Assembly (NCBI RefSeq): GCF_002157355.1 | Contig: NZ_LYMK01000002.1 | Span: forward strand, 1-64,000 | Length of the DNA stretch: 64,000 nucleotides | Reading direction: 5' to 3' | From: Variovorax sp. JS1663 | Lineage (GTDB): Bacteria > Pseudomonadota > Gammaproteobacteria > Burkholderiales > Burkholderiaceae_C | In this document: piece after piece, positions 9,578-18,689 of the stretch | How positions within the stretch are numbered: the stretch's first letter is position 1 | How the letters are laid out: each line of letters starts with the position of its first letter | Program-made: the position numbers and the translations under genes | Notes under the pieces: generated by a model | Told to the model about the DNA's origin: nothing | Database searches by the model: none | The model's input: only the letters and a program-made list of their open reading frames with translations

Positions 9578-11440
9578 ATGGTGGAAGACATTGCGACCGG
9601 CCGCCCCGAGGCGGCCGACGGGCCGCCGCGCGCGCCTGACACGACGGCCACACCCGACGCCGGCCCTGCGGCCGCGCCGCGCAACCCCTTGCCGGGGGCA
9701 GCCGCCCTGGCCGCCGCCGCCGCGGCGCTGGCCGCCTGCGGCGGTGGTGGAGGCGGTGGAGGCGGGGGCGGCGGCGCCGGGTTCTTCCCCGGCCTGGGCG
9801 GCGGCAATGGCGAGGGCGTGCAGGCCGGCTCCCTGACGCCGCTGGCGAGCACCCCGAGCGGCCAGTCCTACGTCTACACGCAGGCCAAGACCGACGACGA
9901 GGCCGCCCGCTTCCTGCTGCAGGCGCAGTTCTCCGCCTCCGAGGCCGAAATCGCCGCGGTGCGCAGCCAGGGCTACCTGCCCTGGCTCGGCGCCCAGATG
10001 GACCGCGCGGCCACGCAGACCGGCTGGGCCTGGATCGCGAGCAAGCCCTACGACGCGGTCAACAGCGACGACATGGTCTGGAACCAGCTCATGACCTCGC
10101 CCGACGCCCTGCGCAAGCGCATGGCGCTGGCCCTGTCGGAGATCTTCGTGGTCTCGGCCAACGACGTCAGCTCCAACTGGACCGCCCACATGTTCGCCCA
10201 GTACTGGGACATGCTGGTCGCCGGCGTCACCGGCAACTTCCGTCAGCTGCTGGAGAACGTGTCGCTCAACCCGGCCATGGGCTACTACCTCAACACCAAG
10301 GGCAACCAGAAGGAGAACGCCCAGGGCCGCCAGCCGGACGAGAACTACGCCCGCGAGGTCATGCAGCTGATGAGCATCGGCCTCTACCAGCTCAACCCCG
10401 ACGGCTCGGTCAAGACCGGCGCCGACGGCGCGCCGCTGGAGAGCTACACGCAGGACGACGTCACCAACCTAGCGCGCGTCTTCACCGGCTACGACCTCGA
10501 CATCCCTTCGGGCGAGCGCAATGCCTTCACCCCGCCCGGCGCCAGCTTCACCATCGAGAGCAATGCCTGGACCACGCGGCCGATGGCGCTCACCGCCTCG
10601 CGCCATTCCACGTTGGAGGCCAAGTTCCTCGGCGCCACCGTGCCCGCCAACACCGAAGGCAAGGTCGCGCTCAAGACCGCGCTGGACACGCTGCACAACC
10701 ATCCCAACGTGGGCCCCTTCATCGGCCGGCAGCTGATCCAGCGCCTGGTGACCAGCAACCCCAGCGCCGCCTACGTGAAGCGCGTGGCGGATGTGTTCGC
10801 CGACAACGGCGCGGGCGTGCGAGGCGACATGAAGAGCGTGTTCGCCGCCGTGCTGCTGGACAACGAGGCGCGCAGCCCTGCGGGCCTGGCCGATGCGAGC
10901 TTCGGCCGCCTGCGCGAGCCCATGCTGCGGCTGGTGCAGTGGGGTCGCACCTTCGGCATCACCTCGACCCAGGACACCTGGAAGATCGGCAACCTCTCCC
11001 GCCCGAACGACCAGCTCGGCCAGAGCCCGCTGCGCTCGCCCTCGGTCTTCAACTTCTTCCGGCCGGGCTACGTGCCGCCGTCCAGCGCGATGGCGAGCGC
11101 CAAGCTGGTCGCGCCCGAGTTCCAGCTGGTCAACGAGACCAGCGTGGGCGGGTACCTCAACTTCATGCAGAACGTGCTGCCCAACGGCTTCAACAGCAAG
11201 GACGTGGTGGCGGGCTATGCCGCCGAGAAGGCGCTGGTGCTCGACCCCGCCGCGCTGGTGCGCCGCCTCAACCTGTTGATGACCGCCAACCAGCTCGATG
11301 CCGGCACCGTCGCGCTGATCACCAACGCCCTGAACACGCCGGCGGTCACCGCGGCCAGCACCGACACCGTCAAGAACAACCGCGTCTACGCCGCCGTGCT
11401 GCTGGTGATGGCCGCGCCGGGCTACCTGGCCCAGAAATGA
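9578..11440 (+). CDS. DUF1800 family secreted protein
   Basis: A 620-aa DUF1800 protein of unknown function. The N-terminus is long and polar for about 40 residues, then has an Ala-rich hydrophobic stretch ending in LAAC followed by a run of glycines, which looks like a lipobox plus linker. The conserved body starts after residue 100 (EAARFLLQAQFSAS region) and includes ENYAREVMQLMSIGLYQLN, FTGYD and FNFFRPGYVPP. DUF1800 genes usually stand beside DUF1501 genes, as here: the next gene begins 10 nt downstream. The pair is thought to act outside the cytoplasm. A GAGG site precedes the ATG. Confidence 0.85.
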   Translation: MVEDIATGRPEAADGPPRAPDTTATPDAGPAAAPRNPLPGAAALAAAAAALAACGGGGGGGGGGGGAGFFPGLGGGNGEGVQAGSLTPLASTPSGQSYVYTQAKTDDEAARFLLQAQFSASEAEIAAVRSQGYLPWLGAQMDRAATQTGWAWIASKPYDAVNSDDMVWNQLMTSPDALRKRMALALSEIFVVSANDVSSNWTAHMFAQYWDMLVAGVTGNFRQLLENVSLNPAMGYYLNTKGNQKENAQGRQPDENYAREVMQLMSIGLYQLNPDGSVKTGADGAPLESYTQDDVTNLARVFTGYDLDIPSGERNAFTPPGASFTIESNAWTTRPMALTASRHSTLEAKFLGATVPANTEGKVALKTALDTLHNHPNVGPFIGRQLIQRLVTSNPSAAYVKRVADVFADNGAGVRGDMKSVFAAVLLDNEARSPAGLADASFGRLREPMLRLVQWGRTFGITSTQDTWKIGNLSRPNDQLGQSPLRSPSVFNFFRPGYVPPSSAMASAKLVAPEFQLVNETSVGGYLNFMQNVLPNGFNSKDVVAGYAAEKALVLDPAALVRRLNLLMTANQLDAGTVALITNALNTPAVTAASTDTVKNNRVYAAVLLVMAAPGYLAQK

Positions 11441-11450
11441 GGAACGCGCG

Positions 11451-12917
11451 ATGCACCTGATCGATCCCCAGGCCCACACCCGCCGCGCCTTCCTGCGCCG
11501 CTCCGGCCAGCTCGCGATGGCCGGCAGCGCGCTGCCCTTCGCGCTCAACCTGGCCGCCATCGGCGAGGCCGCGGCCCAGGCCGCCGGTGACGACTACAAG
11601 GCGCTGGTGTGCGTCTTCCTGTTCGGCGGCAACGACTACGCCAACACCGTCATCACCTACGACGACACGAGCTACAACGCCTACAGCGCGATCCGCGGCG
11701 GCGGTGCCGGCCAGACCGCCGGCGGCGTCGCGATCGCCAAGGCGGACCTGACGCCGACGCTGCTGACGCCGACCACGCCACTGGCCGATGGCCGCCAGTA
11801 CGCGCTGCATCCGTCGATGACCGAGCTGGCCACGCTCTTCAACACGGATGCCAAGGCCGCGGTGCAGCTCAACGTCGGCCCGCTGGTGGTGCCGCTCACG
11901 CGCGCCCAGTACAACAGCGGCAACCGCAAGCTCTACCCGGTGCCGCCCAAGCTGTTCTCGCACAACGACCAGCAGTCGACCTGGCAGTCCTCCTCGCCCG
12001 AAGGCTCGACGGTGGGCTGGGGCGGCAACCTCGGCGACCTGATGCTCGGGCAGAACACCAACTCGCTCTTCACCTGCATGTCGGTGTCGGGCAACGCGGT
12101 CTTCCTGTCGGGCGACACGGCCCTGCAGTACCAGGTGAGCACCGGCGGCGCGGTGCGCATCAACAGCGTGACCGGCGGCAACGTGTACGGCTCGAGCACC
12201 GTCAAGGCCGCGATGGCGCAGATGGTGCAGCAGGCGCGCGGCCATGCGCTGGAGAACGAGTACACCAAGGTCACCAAGCGCGCGGTGGATGCCGAGGGCT
12301 CCGTCACCTCGGCCATCGGCTCGGCCTTCAGCGCCGGCACCTTCCCCGCCACGGGCCTGGGCAACCAGCTCGCGATGGTGGCGCGCCTCATCCGCGGCCG
12401 GGCCACGCTCGGCGCCAAGCGGCAGGTGTTCTTCGTCTCGATGGGCGGCTTCGACCTGCACGACAACCTGATCGCCAACCAGCCCGGGCTGATGAAGCAG
12501 TTGAGCGACGCGCTCGCCGCCTTCTACCGGCAGACGGTCGCGCTCGGCGTGGCCGACAAGGTCACCGCCTTCACCGCCTCCGACTTCGGCCGCACCCTGG
12601 CCTCCAACGGCGACGGCTCCGACCACGGCTGGGGCGGCCACCACCTCATCGTCGGCGGCGCCGTGAAGGGCAAGCAGATCTACGGCACGCCGCAGGTGGT
12701 GAGCATCAACAACGACTCGAAGCTGGCAGGCTACGAGGGCCACGTGGGGCAGGGGCGGCTGATTCCCTCCACCTCGGTCGACCAGTACGGCGCCACGCTG
12801 GCGAGCTGGTTTGGCGTGCCGGTGGGCAGCCTGGAGAGCATCCTGCCCAACCTCAGGAACTTCGGCGGCAACGTCAACGGCATCAACTACCCGAAGAACA
12901 TCGGATTCATGACGTAG
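11451..12917 (+). CDS. DUF1501 family protein with Tat signal
   Basis: A 488-aa DUF1501 protein (alkaline-phosphatase-like fold, function unproven). The N-terminus carries a twin-arginine signal, RRAFLRR, followed by a hydrophobic stretch ending AAAQA, so it is probably exported folded. Conserved landmarks are VFLFGGNDYANT near residue 58, FVSMGGFDLHDN near residue 328 and TASDFGRTLASNGDGSDHGWG near residue 380; the DHGWG element is typical of the family. It follows its DUF1800 partner at 10 nt, in one transcription unit. Confidence 0.88.
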   Translation: MHLIDPQAHTRRAFLRRSGQLAMAGSALPFALNLAAIGEAAAQAAGDDYKALVCVFLFGGNDYANTVITYDDTSYNAYSAIRGGGAGQTAGGVAIAKADLTPTLLTPTTPLADGRQYALHPSMTELATLFNTDAKAAVQLNVGPLVVPLTRAQYNSGNRKLYPVPPKLFSHNDQQSTWQSSSPEGSTVGWGGNLGDLMLGQNTNSLFTCMSVSGNAVFLSGDTALQYQVSTGGAVRINSVTGGNVYGSSTVKAAMAQMVQQARGHALENEYTKVTKRAVDAEGSVTSAIGSAFSAGTFPATGLGNQLAMVARLIRGRATLGAKRQVFFVSMGGFDLHDNLIANQPGLMKQLSDALAAFYRQTVALGVADKVTAFTASDFGRTLASNGDGSDHGWGGHHLIVGGAVKGKQIYGTPQVVSINNDSKLAGYEGHVGQGRLIPSTSVDQYGATLASWFGVPVGSLESILPNLRNFGGNVNGINYPKNIGFMT

Positions 12918-12990
12918 AGGCCGCCTACAGACGCCGCACTGCGCGGTCCGCATACTCGGCGGTCCGCGCATTTCTTTTTTGGAGACAACG

Positions 12991-13338
12991 ATGAAATACC
13001 AAGGTAGCTGCCACTGCGGCCGGATCGCCTTCGAGGTCGAGGGCGAGATCCAGGGCGCAATGGCGTGCAACTGCTCCATATGCCAGCGCAAGGGCTCCCT
13101 GATGTGGTTCGTGCCGCACGACAAGCTCGTGCTCAAGACCCCGCCCGAGGACATGAGCACCTACCTGTTCAACAAGCACGTGATCTCGCACCGCTTCTGC
13201 GGCGTCTGCGGCATCCATCCCTTCGGCGAGGGCGCCGATCCGAAGGGCAACAAGATGGCGGCCATCAACATCCGCTGCCTGGAGGGCATCGACCTGGAGA
13301 AGGTGCCCGTGCAGCACTTCGACGGGCGCTCCAAGTGA
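12991..13338 (+). CDS. GFA-domain (Mss4-like fold) protein
   Basis: 115 aa, named for glutathione-dependent formaldehyde-activating enzyme, though most members have no proven activity. The zinc-binding cysteines are in place: CHCG at residues 6-9, CNCSIC around residue 30 and CGVCGIHPF around residue 70. The ATG at 12991 follows a GGAG site; an upstream in-frame start was rejected for lack of one. Its stop overlaps the GTG start of a second GFA gene. Confidence 0.85.
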   Translation: MKYQGSCHCGRIAFEVEGEIQGAMACNCSICQRKGSLMWFVPHDKLVLKTPPEDMSTYLFNKHVISHRFCGVCGIHPFGEGADPKGNKMAAINIRCLEGIDLEKVPVQHFDGRSK

Positions 13339-13850
13339 GCCCTGAGCCTCCCTTCCCGCTCGAAGGCGGCTGCACCTGCCGCGCGGTGCGCTACCGGATG
13401 ACGACGCGCCCGCTCTTCGTCCACTGCTGCCACTGTCGCTGGTGCCAGCGCGAGAGCGGCAGCGCCTTCGCCCTCAACGCGATGATCGAGGCCGACCGCA
13501 TCGAGCGGCTGCAGGGCGAGGTCGAGCTGGTGCTGACGCCATCTCACAGCGGCAAGGGCCAGAAGATCGCGCGCTGCCCGCAGTGCCGCGTCGCGCTGTG
13601 GAGCCACTACGCCGGTTCCGGCGAGGCGGTGTGCTTCGTGCGCGTGGGCACGCTGGACATGCCGGACCACCTGCCGCCGGACATCCACATTTTCACGATG
13701 TCGAAGCAGCCGTGGGTGCAACTGCCGGAGGGCGTGCCGGCGGTGTACGAGTACTACCGGAGTGCGGAGCATTGGCCGGCGGAGAGCCTGGAGCGCGGGC
13801 GTGCGCTCAAGGCCGCGCGCGTCGCTGCTGCTGCTGCTGGTGGCGGCTGA
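13335..13850 (+). CDS. GFA-domain (Mss4-like fold) protein, second copy
   Basis: 171 aa with the same zinc pattern (GGCTCRAVRY, HCCHCRWCQRESGS, CPQCRVALWS) but clearly a different subfamily from its neighbour. The start is a GTG at 13335 whose last two bases belong to the previous stop (GTGA overlap), implying coupled translation. The C-terminus ends in an Ala/Gly-rich tail. It converges on the IclR gene, 9 nt away. The substrate is unknown. Confidence 0.8.
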   Translation: MSPEPPFPLEGGCTCRAVRYRMTTRPLFVHCCHCRWCQRESGSAFALNAMIEADRIERLQGEVELVLTPSHSGKGQKIARCPQCRVALWSHYAGSGEAVCFVRVGTLDMPDHLPPDIHIFTMSKQPWVQLPEGVPAVYEYYRSAEHWPAESLERGRALKAARVAAAAAGGG

Positions 13851-13859
13851 GGCCGCGCC

Positions 13860-14687
13860 TCAGCGCCCCGCCGCCCCCAAGCGCTGCGACACTTCGCTCG
13901 CACACCGCTTCAACGCCCGCGCCACCGGCCCGTCCCAGCTCGCATCGAACACCGCCGTGGTGCCGATCGCCGTGATCGCCAGCGCGATCGCCCCGGTGTG
14001 GTCGAACACCGGCGCCGACATCGCACTCACCCCCGGCACGATCTCGCCGTCGGAGCGGCTCATGCCGTGCTCGCGCACCGCGTGCAGCTGGGCCTCGAAG
14101 CCTTTCCAGTCCGGCACGGGCGGCGCGGGCGGCATGCCGACGTGGCTTTCGGGCGCCGGGCCGCTGCTCTTCTCGCGGCGGCGATCCTTCTCCAGCATGC
14201 GCTTCACTTCCTCGGGCGGCAGGTACGCGCCGAACAGCCGTCCCGACGCCGTGCTGGCGAGCGAGAACACCGTGCCGTGGCGCATGCTCATGTGCAGCGC
14301 GGCCGGCGATTCGGCCACCCGCACGATGGTGGCGCCGCGGTCGCCCCACACGACGATGGCCGTCGTGTGGCCGATCTCCTGCGCCAGCGCGCTCACCAGC
14401 GGCGTTGCCAGGTGCACCGGATCGGCCTGCTGAAGGCTGATCAGCCCCAGTTGCAAGGCGAGCGGGCCGAGCAGATAGTGGCCGCTGGCGCGGTCCTGCT
14501 CGATCAAGCCGAGCCGGCCGAAGCTGACCATGTAGGGGTGCGCCTTGGCGGGCGACATCTCGGCCTCGCGCGCGAGGTCCTTCAAGGCCATCGGCCGGCC
14601 GTGGTGCACCAGGGCACGCAACAGCTGGCCGCCCACTTCGATGCTCTGGATGCCGCGCTGCGCGCGGTCGCCGCTGTCAGAGGCCAT
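13860..14687 (-). CDS. IclR-family transcriptional regulator
   Basis: 275 aa. The N-terminal winged helix (residues about 12-75, with LKDLAREAEMSPAKAHPYM) is followed by the IclR effector domain (GHTTAIVVWGDRGATIVRV and later AIALAITAIGT). It diverges from the metallo-beta-lactamase-fold gene that opens the homogentisate cluster, so it probably controls that operon and itself in response to an aromatic acid. That assignment is by position only. Confidence 0.85.
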   Translation of the reverse strand: MASDSGDRAQRGIQSIEVGGQLLRALVHHGRPMALKDLAREAEMSPAKAHPYMVSFGRLGLIEQDRASGHYLLGPLALQLGLISLQQADPVHLATPLVSALAQEIGHTTAIVVWGDRGATIVRVAESPAALHMSMRHGTVFSLASTASGRLFGAYLPPEEVKRMLEKDRRREKSSGPAPESHVGMPPAPPVPDWKGFEAQLHAVREHGMSRSDGEIVPGVSAMSAPVFDHTGAIALAITAIGTTAVFDASWDGPVARALKRCASEVSQRLGAAGR

Positions 14688-14719
14688 GGCCGCTCCGTCG
14701 TTCGTTCATGCAGAAGGCA

Positions 14720-14749
14720 TTAGACATGATCCAAAAAGCCGACTACACT
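14720..14749 (+). promoter_or_regulatory. Candidate sigma-70 promoter of the homogentisate operon
   Basis: TTAGAC (14720-14725) and TACACT (14744-14749) are separated by 18 bp. Transcription would start near 14756, leaving about 50 nt of leader. Downstream, ATTCGT (from 14755) and ACGAAT (before 14792) form a widely spaced inverted pair that could bind the divergent IclR protein. Confidence 0.4.
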
Positions 14750-14808
14750 GCCGTCATTCGTTCCTTGCAAACCAATTTGTTTTAGACGAATAAACAGGAG
14801 ACACCCCG

Positions 14809-15777
14809 ATGAGCCAGACCCAGACCACCAAGGCCTTCGCCAGCCAGGCCGACCTCGAAGAAAAGAAAGTCACCTTCAGCCAGATCTCGGAGCACGCCTG
14901 GGCCTACACGGCCGAGGGCGATCCCAACACCGGGATCATCATTGGCGACGACGCCGTGCTGGTGGCCGACACCCAGGCCACCCCCGCCATGGCCGCCGAC
15001 GTGATCCGCCGCATCCGCGAGGTCACCGACAAGCCGATCAAATACGTGGTGCTGACCCACTACCACGCCGTGCGCGTGCTGGGTGCCAGCGCCTACCAGC
15101 CGCAGCACATCCTGGCCAGCCAGGACACCTACGACCTGATCGTCGAACGCGGCGAGGCCGACAAGGCCAGCGAGATCGGCCGCTTCCCGCGCCTGTTCCA
15201 GAACGTCGAGAGCGTGCCCCCGGGCCTGACCTGGCCCACCATGACCTTCACCGGCAAGTTGACCCTCTGGCTGGGCAAGCTCGAAGTCCAGCTGCTGCAG
15301 CTCGGCCGCGGCCACACCAAGGGCGACACCGTGGTCTGGCTGCCGGGCGAGAAGGCCCTGCTGTCGGGCGACCTGGTCGAGTTCGACGCCACGCCCTATG
15401 CCGGCGACGCCTACTTCAAGGACTGGCCCCAGACGCTGGACAACATCGCCGCCCTGAAGCCCAGGGCCCTGGTGCCCGGCCGCGGCGCCGCGCTCACCAC
15501 GCCGGAAGAGGTGGCCAAGGGCCTGGCCGGCACGCGCGACTTCATCGCCGACGTCTATGCCAGCGTGTCCGAGGGCACGAAGGCCGGCAAGGACCTCAAC
15601 GCGGTCTACAAGGACACCTACGCCAAGCTCAAGCCCAAATACGGCCACTGGGTGATCTTCGACCACTGCATGCCCTTCGACGTGACGCGCTGCTACGACG
15701 AGGCCACGAAGTACGCCGACCCGCGCGTGTGGACCGCCGAGCGCGACGTCGAGATGTGGAAGACGCTGGAAGGCTGA
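14809..15777 (+). CDS. Metallo-beta-lactamase-fold protein with altered zinc site
   Basis: 322 aa, MBL fold. Zn1-type ligands remain: His84 and His86 in THYHAV, His169 in GRGHT, and Asp188 in SGDLVE. The residues that normally bind the second metal are changed: Val88 where Asp is usual, Arg89 where His is usual, and Arg225 in PGRG where PGHG is usual. It may be a mono-zinc hydrolase acting on an ester or lactone near the homogentisate route, or may have another role. A GGAG site precedes the ATG at 14809. It heads a seven-gene run to fahA. Confidence 0.8.
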   Translation: MSQTQTTKAFASQADLEEKKVTFSQISEHAWAYTAEGDPNTGIIIGDDAVLVADTQATPAMAADVIRRIREVTDKPIKYVVLTHYHAVRVLGASAYQPQHILASQDTYDLIVERGEADKASEIGRFPRLFQNVESVPPGLTWPTMTFTGKLTLWLGKLEVQLLQLGRGHTKGDTVVWLPGEKALLSGDLVEFDATPYAGDAYFKDWPQTLDNIAALKPRALVPGRGAALTTPEEVAKGLAGTRDFIADVYASVSEGTKAGKDLNAVYKDTYAKLKPKYGHWVIFDHCMPFDVTRCYDEATKYADPRVWTAERDVEMWKTLEG

Positions 15778-15804
15778 GTCCCTTTTCGCCCGCAGGAGAC
15801 AACC

Positions 15805-17466
15805 GTGAAGCTGAACGACCTCGCGTCGGTCGGCGGGGAACCGCTCGACTATCAGAAAGTCACTTTCGACTACCGGCACCATCCCGACCAGGATGCGGCC
15901 TCGCCCGCACGCCATCCGGTGGTCGTGGTCGGCGCCGGCCCGGTCGGCCTGGCGCTGGCCATCGACCTCGCGCAGCGCAACGTGCCGGTGGTGCTGCTGG
16001 ACAACGACAACAAGCTGTCCACCGGCTCGCGGGCCATCTGCTTCGCCAAGCGCTCGCTGGAGATCTTCGACCGGCTCGGCTGCGGCGAGCGCATGACGGC
16101 CAAGGGCGTGTCGTGGAAGCTGGGGCGCGTGTTCCTGCAGGACGCGCAGATCTACGAGTTCGACCTGCTGCCCGAGGCCGGCCATCACCGCCCGGCCTTC
16201 ATCAACCTGCAGCAGTACTACGTCGAGGGCTACCTGGCCGAGCGCGCGGCCGAGCTGCCGCTGCTGGACATCCGCTGGAACCACAAGGTGACCGGCGTCG
16301 AGCAGCATGCGGACCACGCCCTGGTGACGGTCGAGACGCCCGAGGGCAGCTACCGCCTGCAGGCCGGCTGGCTGGCCGCCTGCGACGGCTCCCGCTCGGC
16401 GGTGCGCCAGCTGATCGGCCAGGAAAGCAAGGGCCGCATCTTCAAGGACCGCTTCCTGATCGCCGACGTGAAGATGAAGGCCGACTTCCCGGCCGAGCGC
16501 TGGTTCTGGTTCGACCCGCATTTCCACCGCAACCAGAGCGTGCTGCTGCACATGCAGCCCGATGGCGTGTGGCGCGTCGACTTCCAGCTCGGCTGGGACG
16601 CCGACCCGGAGGTGGAGAAGAAGCCCGAGAACATCATCCCGCGCGTCAAGGCGCTGCTGGCCGCCTCGCCCTTCAAGGACGCGGAGTTCGAGCTCGAATG
16701 GGCCAGCGTCTACACCTTCGCCTGCCAGCGCATGGAGGCCTTCCGCCATGGCCGCGTGCTTTTCGCCGGCGACTCGGCGCACGGCGTCTCGCCCTTCGGC
16801 GCGCGCGGTGCCAACTCGGGTGTGCAGGACGCCGACAACCTGGCCTGGAAGCTGGCCGCGGTGCTGCGCGGCGACGCGCCAGATGCGCTGCTGGACAGCT
16901 ACGCCCGCGAGCGCGAGTACGCGGCCGACGAGAACATCCGCAACTCCACCCGCGCCACCGACTTCATCACGCCCAAGAGCGAAGTGAGCCGGCTGTTCCG
17001 CGATGCCGTGCTGCACTTGGCCCGGCGCCATGCCTTCGCGCATTCGCTGGTCAACAGCGGGCGGCTGTCGGTGCCGGCCACGCTGCACGGCTCGACGCTC
17101 AACACGCCGGACGGCGACGGCTTCGCGGGGCGCATGGTGCCCGGCGCCGTGGCGGCCGATGCGCCCTTCGGCGCGGGCGGCTGGCTGCTGAACACGCTCG
17201 GCACCGATGGCGGCTTTGCCGCGCTGGTGTTCGGCGACGGCGCCGCTGCCGAGGCCAGCCTGCGCGCGCTGGCCGAGTCGGACGTGCCCGCCGCCGTGGT
17301 GCGCGTCCCGCTCGACGAGGCCCATGCGCTGGCCGCGCAGCGCTACGACGCGCGGCCCGGCACCACCTACCTGATGCGCCCCGACCAGCACGTGTGCGCC
17401 CGCTGGCGCAGCCCCACGGCCGACCGGATCCGGGCTGCCCACGCACGCGCCCTCGCCAAGGCTTGA
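15805..17466 (+). CDS. FAD-dependent aromatic hydroxylase (MhpA/PheA class)
   Basis: A 553-aa class A flavoprotein monooxygenase. The FAD-binding GxGxxG is in VVGAGPVGLALA near residue 45, and the second FAD motif is FAGDSAHGVSPFGARG near residue 325. It resembles 3-(3-hydroxyphenyl)propionate hydroxylases, with the C-terminal thioredoxin-like extension. Being next to hmgA and fahA, it may hydroxylate a phenolic acid toward homogentisate, for example a hydroxyphenylacetate; the substrate is inferred. It begins with GTG at 15805 after an AGGAG site. Confidence 0.82.
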   Translation: MKLNDLASVGGEPLDYQKVTFDYRHHPDQDAASPARHPVVVVGAGPVGLALAIDLAQRNVPVVLLDNDNKLSTGSRAICFAKRSLEIFDRLGCGERMTAKGVSWKLGRVFLQDAQIYEFDLLPEAGHHRPAFINLQQYYVEGYLAERAAELPLLDIRWNHKVTGVEQHADHALVTVETPEGSYRLQAGWLAACDGSRSAVRQLIGQESKGRIFKDRFLIADVKMKADFPAERWFWFDPHFHRNQSVLLHMQPDGVWRVDFQLGWDADPEVEKKPENIIPRVKALLAASPFKDAEFELEWASVYTFACQRMEAFRHGRVLFAGDSAHGVSPFGARGANSGVQDADNLAWKLAAVLRGDAPDALLDSYAREREYAADENIRNSTRATDFITPKSEVSRLFRDAVLHLARRHAFAHSLVNSGRLSVPATLHGSTLNTPDGDGFAGRMVPGAVAADAPFGAGGWLLNTLGTDGGFAALVFGDGAAAEASLRALAESDVPAAVVRVPLDEAHALAAQRYDARPGTTYLMRPDQHVCARWRSPTADRIRAAHARALAKA

Positions 17467-17479
17467 GAGGACCCTGACC

Positions 17480-17674
17480 ATGTCCAACGACCACCTGATC
17501 CTGACGCCGAACCTGGACGCGCCGGACGACTTCTACGAGGCCCTGCTCGACGCCCACCAGGGCCTGTCGATCGAAGAAAGCCAGGCCTTCAACGCCCGCC
17601 TGGTGCTGGTGCTGGCCAACCACATCGGCGCGCTGCCCGTGCTGCGCGAGGCCCTCGAGGCGGCCCGCGCCTGA
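17480..17674 (+). CDS. DUF2783 small protein
   Basis: A 64-aa acidic protein of unknown function, matching DUF2783 by its size, the DDFYEALLDAHQGLS segment and its position directly after an FAD hydroxylase. No signal peptide or membrane segment is visible. It starts 13 nt after the hydroxylase stop with an AGGA-like site, so the two are surely co-translated. A helper role for the hydroxylase is an inference from conserved context. Confidence 0.75.
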   Translation: MSNDHLILTPNLDAPDDFYEALLDAHQGLSIEESQAFNARLVLVLANHIGALPVLREALEAARA

Positions 17675-17705
17675 AGAATTTTTCGATCCACCGGAGACAC
17701 GACCC

Positions 17706-18662
17706 ATGATCCGCAAGACCCTGGCCGCCCTCGGCCTGGCCGCACTCTCTTTTGCCGCCGTCGCCCAGGATGGCAAGCCCATCGAATGGGTGGTCGGCTA
17801 CGCCGCAGGCGGCGGTTCCGATTCGGTGGCGCGCGCCACCGCCGAGTCCATGGGCAAGAGCCTCGGGGCCCCCCTCGTCATCAACAACAAGCCGGGCGCG
17901 GCCACCAACATCGCGGCCGAGTACGCGGTGCGCGCCCGGGACGTGGAGCACACCCTGTTCACGGCCGATTTCGCGACGCTGGCGGCCAATCCCTTCCTCT
18001 TCACCAAGCTGAGCTACGACGCCGAGAAACAGCTCAAGCCGGTCGGCCTGCTCGCGCGCTTCCCGCTCGTGCTGGTGGTCGGCCCGCAGGTGCCCGCGAA
18101 CAACTGGAAGGAGTTCGTGGCCTGGGCCAAGGCGCAGCCCGGCGGCGTCAACTACGGCTCGGCCGGCGTCGGCAGCCCGCACCACCTGGCAGCCGAGCTG
18201 CTGCGCGAGAAGGCCGAGCTCAAGCTCACCCACGTGGCCTACCGCGGCGCCGCGCCGGCGATGCAGGACGTGCTGGGCGGGCAGGTGCCCTTCATGCTGG
18301 TCGACACGGCCAGCGGCAACCCGTTCGTGCAGGCCGGCAAGGTCAAGGCGATCGGCGTGGCGAGCGCCAGGCGCATCGCCTCGCTGCCCAACGTGCCCAC
18401 GCTGATGGAGCAGGGCCTGGCCGGCTACGAGGCCTATGCCTGGCAGGGCCTCACCGTGCCCTCCGGCACGCCCGACGCCACGGTGGCACGCTACGCCAAG
18501 GCCCTGCAGGAGGCGCTGGCCTCGCCCGCGGTCAAGGCGCGCTTCGATGCGCTCGGCGTGGAAGGCCTTCCCGGCTCGCCGGCCGACATGGCAAGCTACG
18601 TGAAGGCCGAGCGCGAGCGCTGGGGGCGCCTGATCAAGGCCAACAACATCCGCGTGGATTGA
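17706..18662 (+). CDS. Tripartite tricarboxylate transporter (Bug-family) substrate-binding protein
   Basis: A 318-aa periplasmic solute-binding protein with an N-terminal signal peptide cut near AVAQD. Bug-family landmarks are VGYAAGGGSDSVAR and INNKPGAATNIAAEY; in this family the loops around these sites hold a carboxylate ligand through water. The membrane partners TctA and TctB are not in the window. Its place between the hydroxylase and hmgA suggests it senses or captures an aromatic or dicarboxylic acid for this pathway. Confidence 0.85.
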   Translation: MIRKTLAALGLAALSFAAVAQDGKPIEWVVGYAAGGGSDSVARATAESMGKSLGAPLVINNKPGAATNIAAEYAVRARDVEHTLFTADFATLAANPFLFTKLSYDAEKQLKPVGLLARFPLVLVVGPQVPANNWKEFVAWAKAQPGGVNYGSAGVGSPHHLAAELLREKAELKLTHVAYRGAAPAMQDVLGGQVPFMLVDTASGNPFVQAGKVKAIGVASARRIASLPNVPTLMEQGLAGYEAYAWQGLTVPSGTPDATVARYAKALQEALASPAVKARFDALGVEGLPGSPADMASYVKAERERWGRLIKANNIRVD

Positions 18663-18689
18663 ACCTTGAACCCGACGGAAAGGAGACCC

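Noticed and set aside
14782..17487. Long minus-strand open frame opposite the MBL-fold and FAD hydroxylase genes
   Set aside because: Compositionally typical antisense shadow, spanning two well-supported genes on the plus strand.
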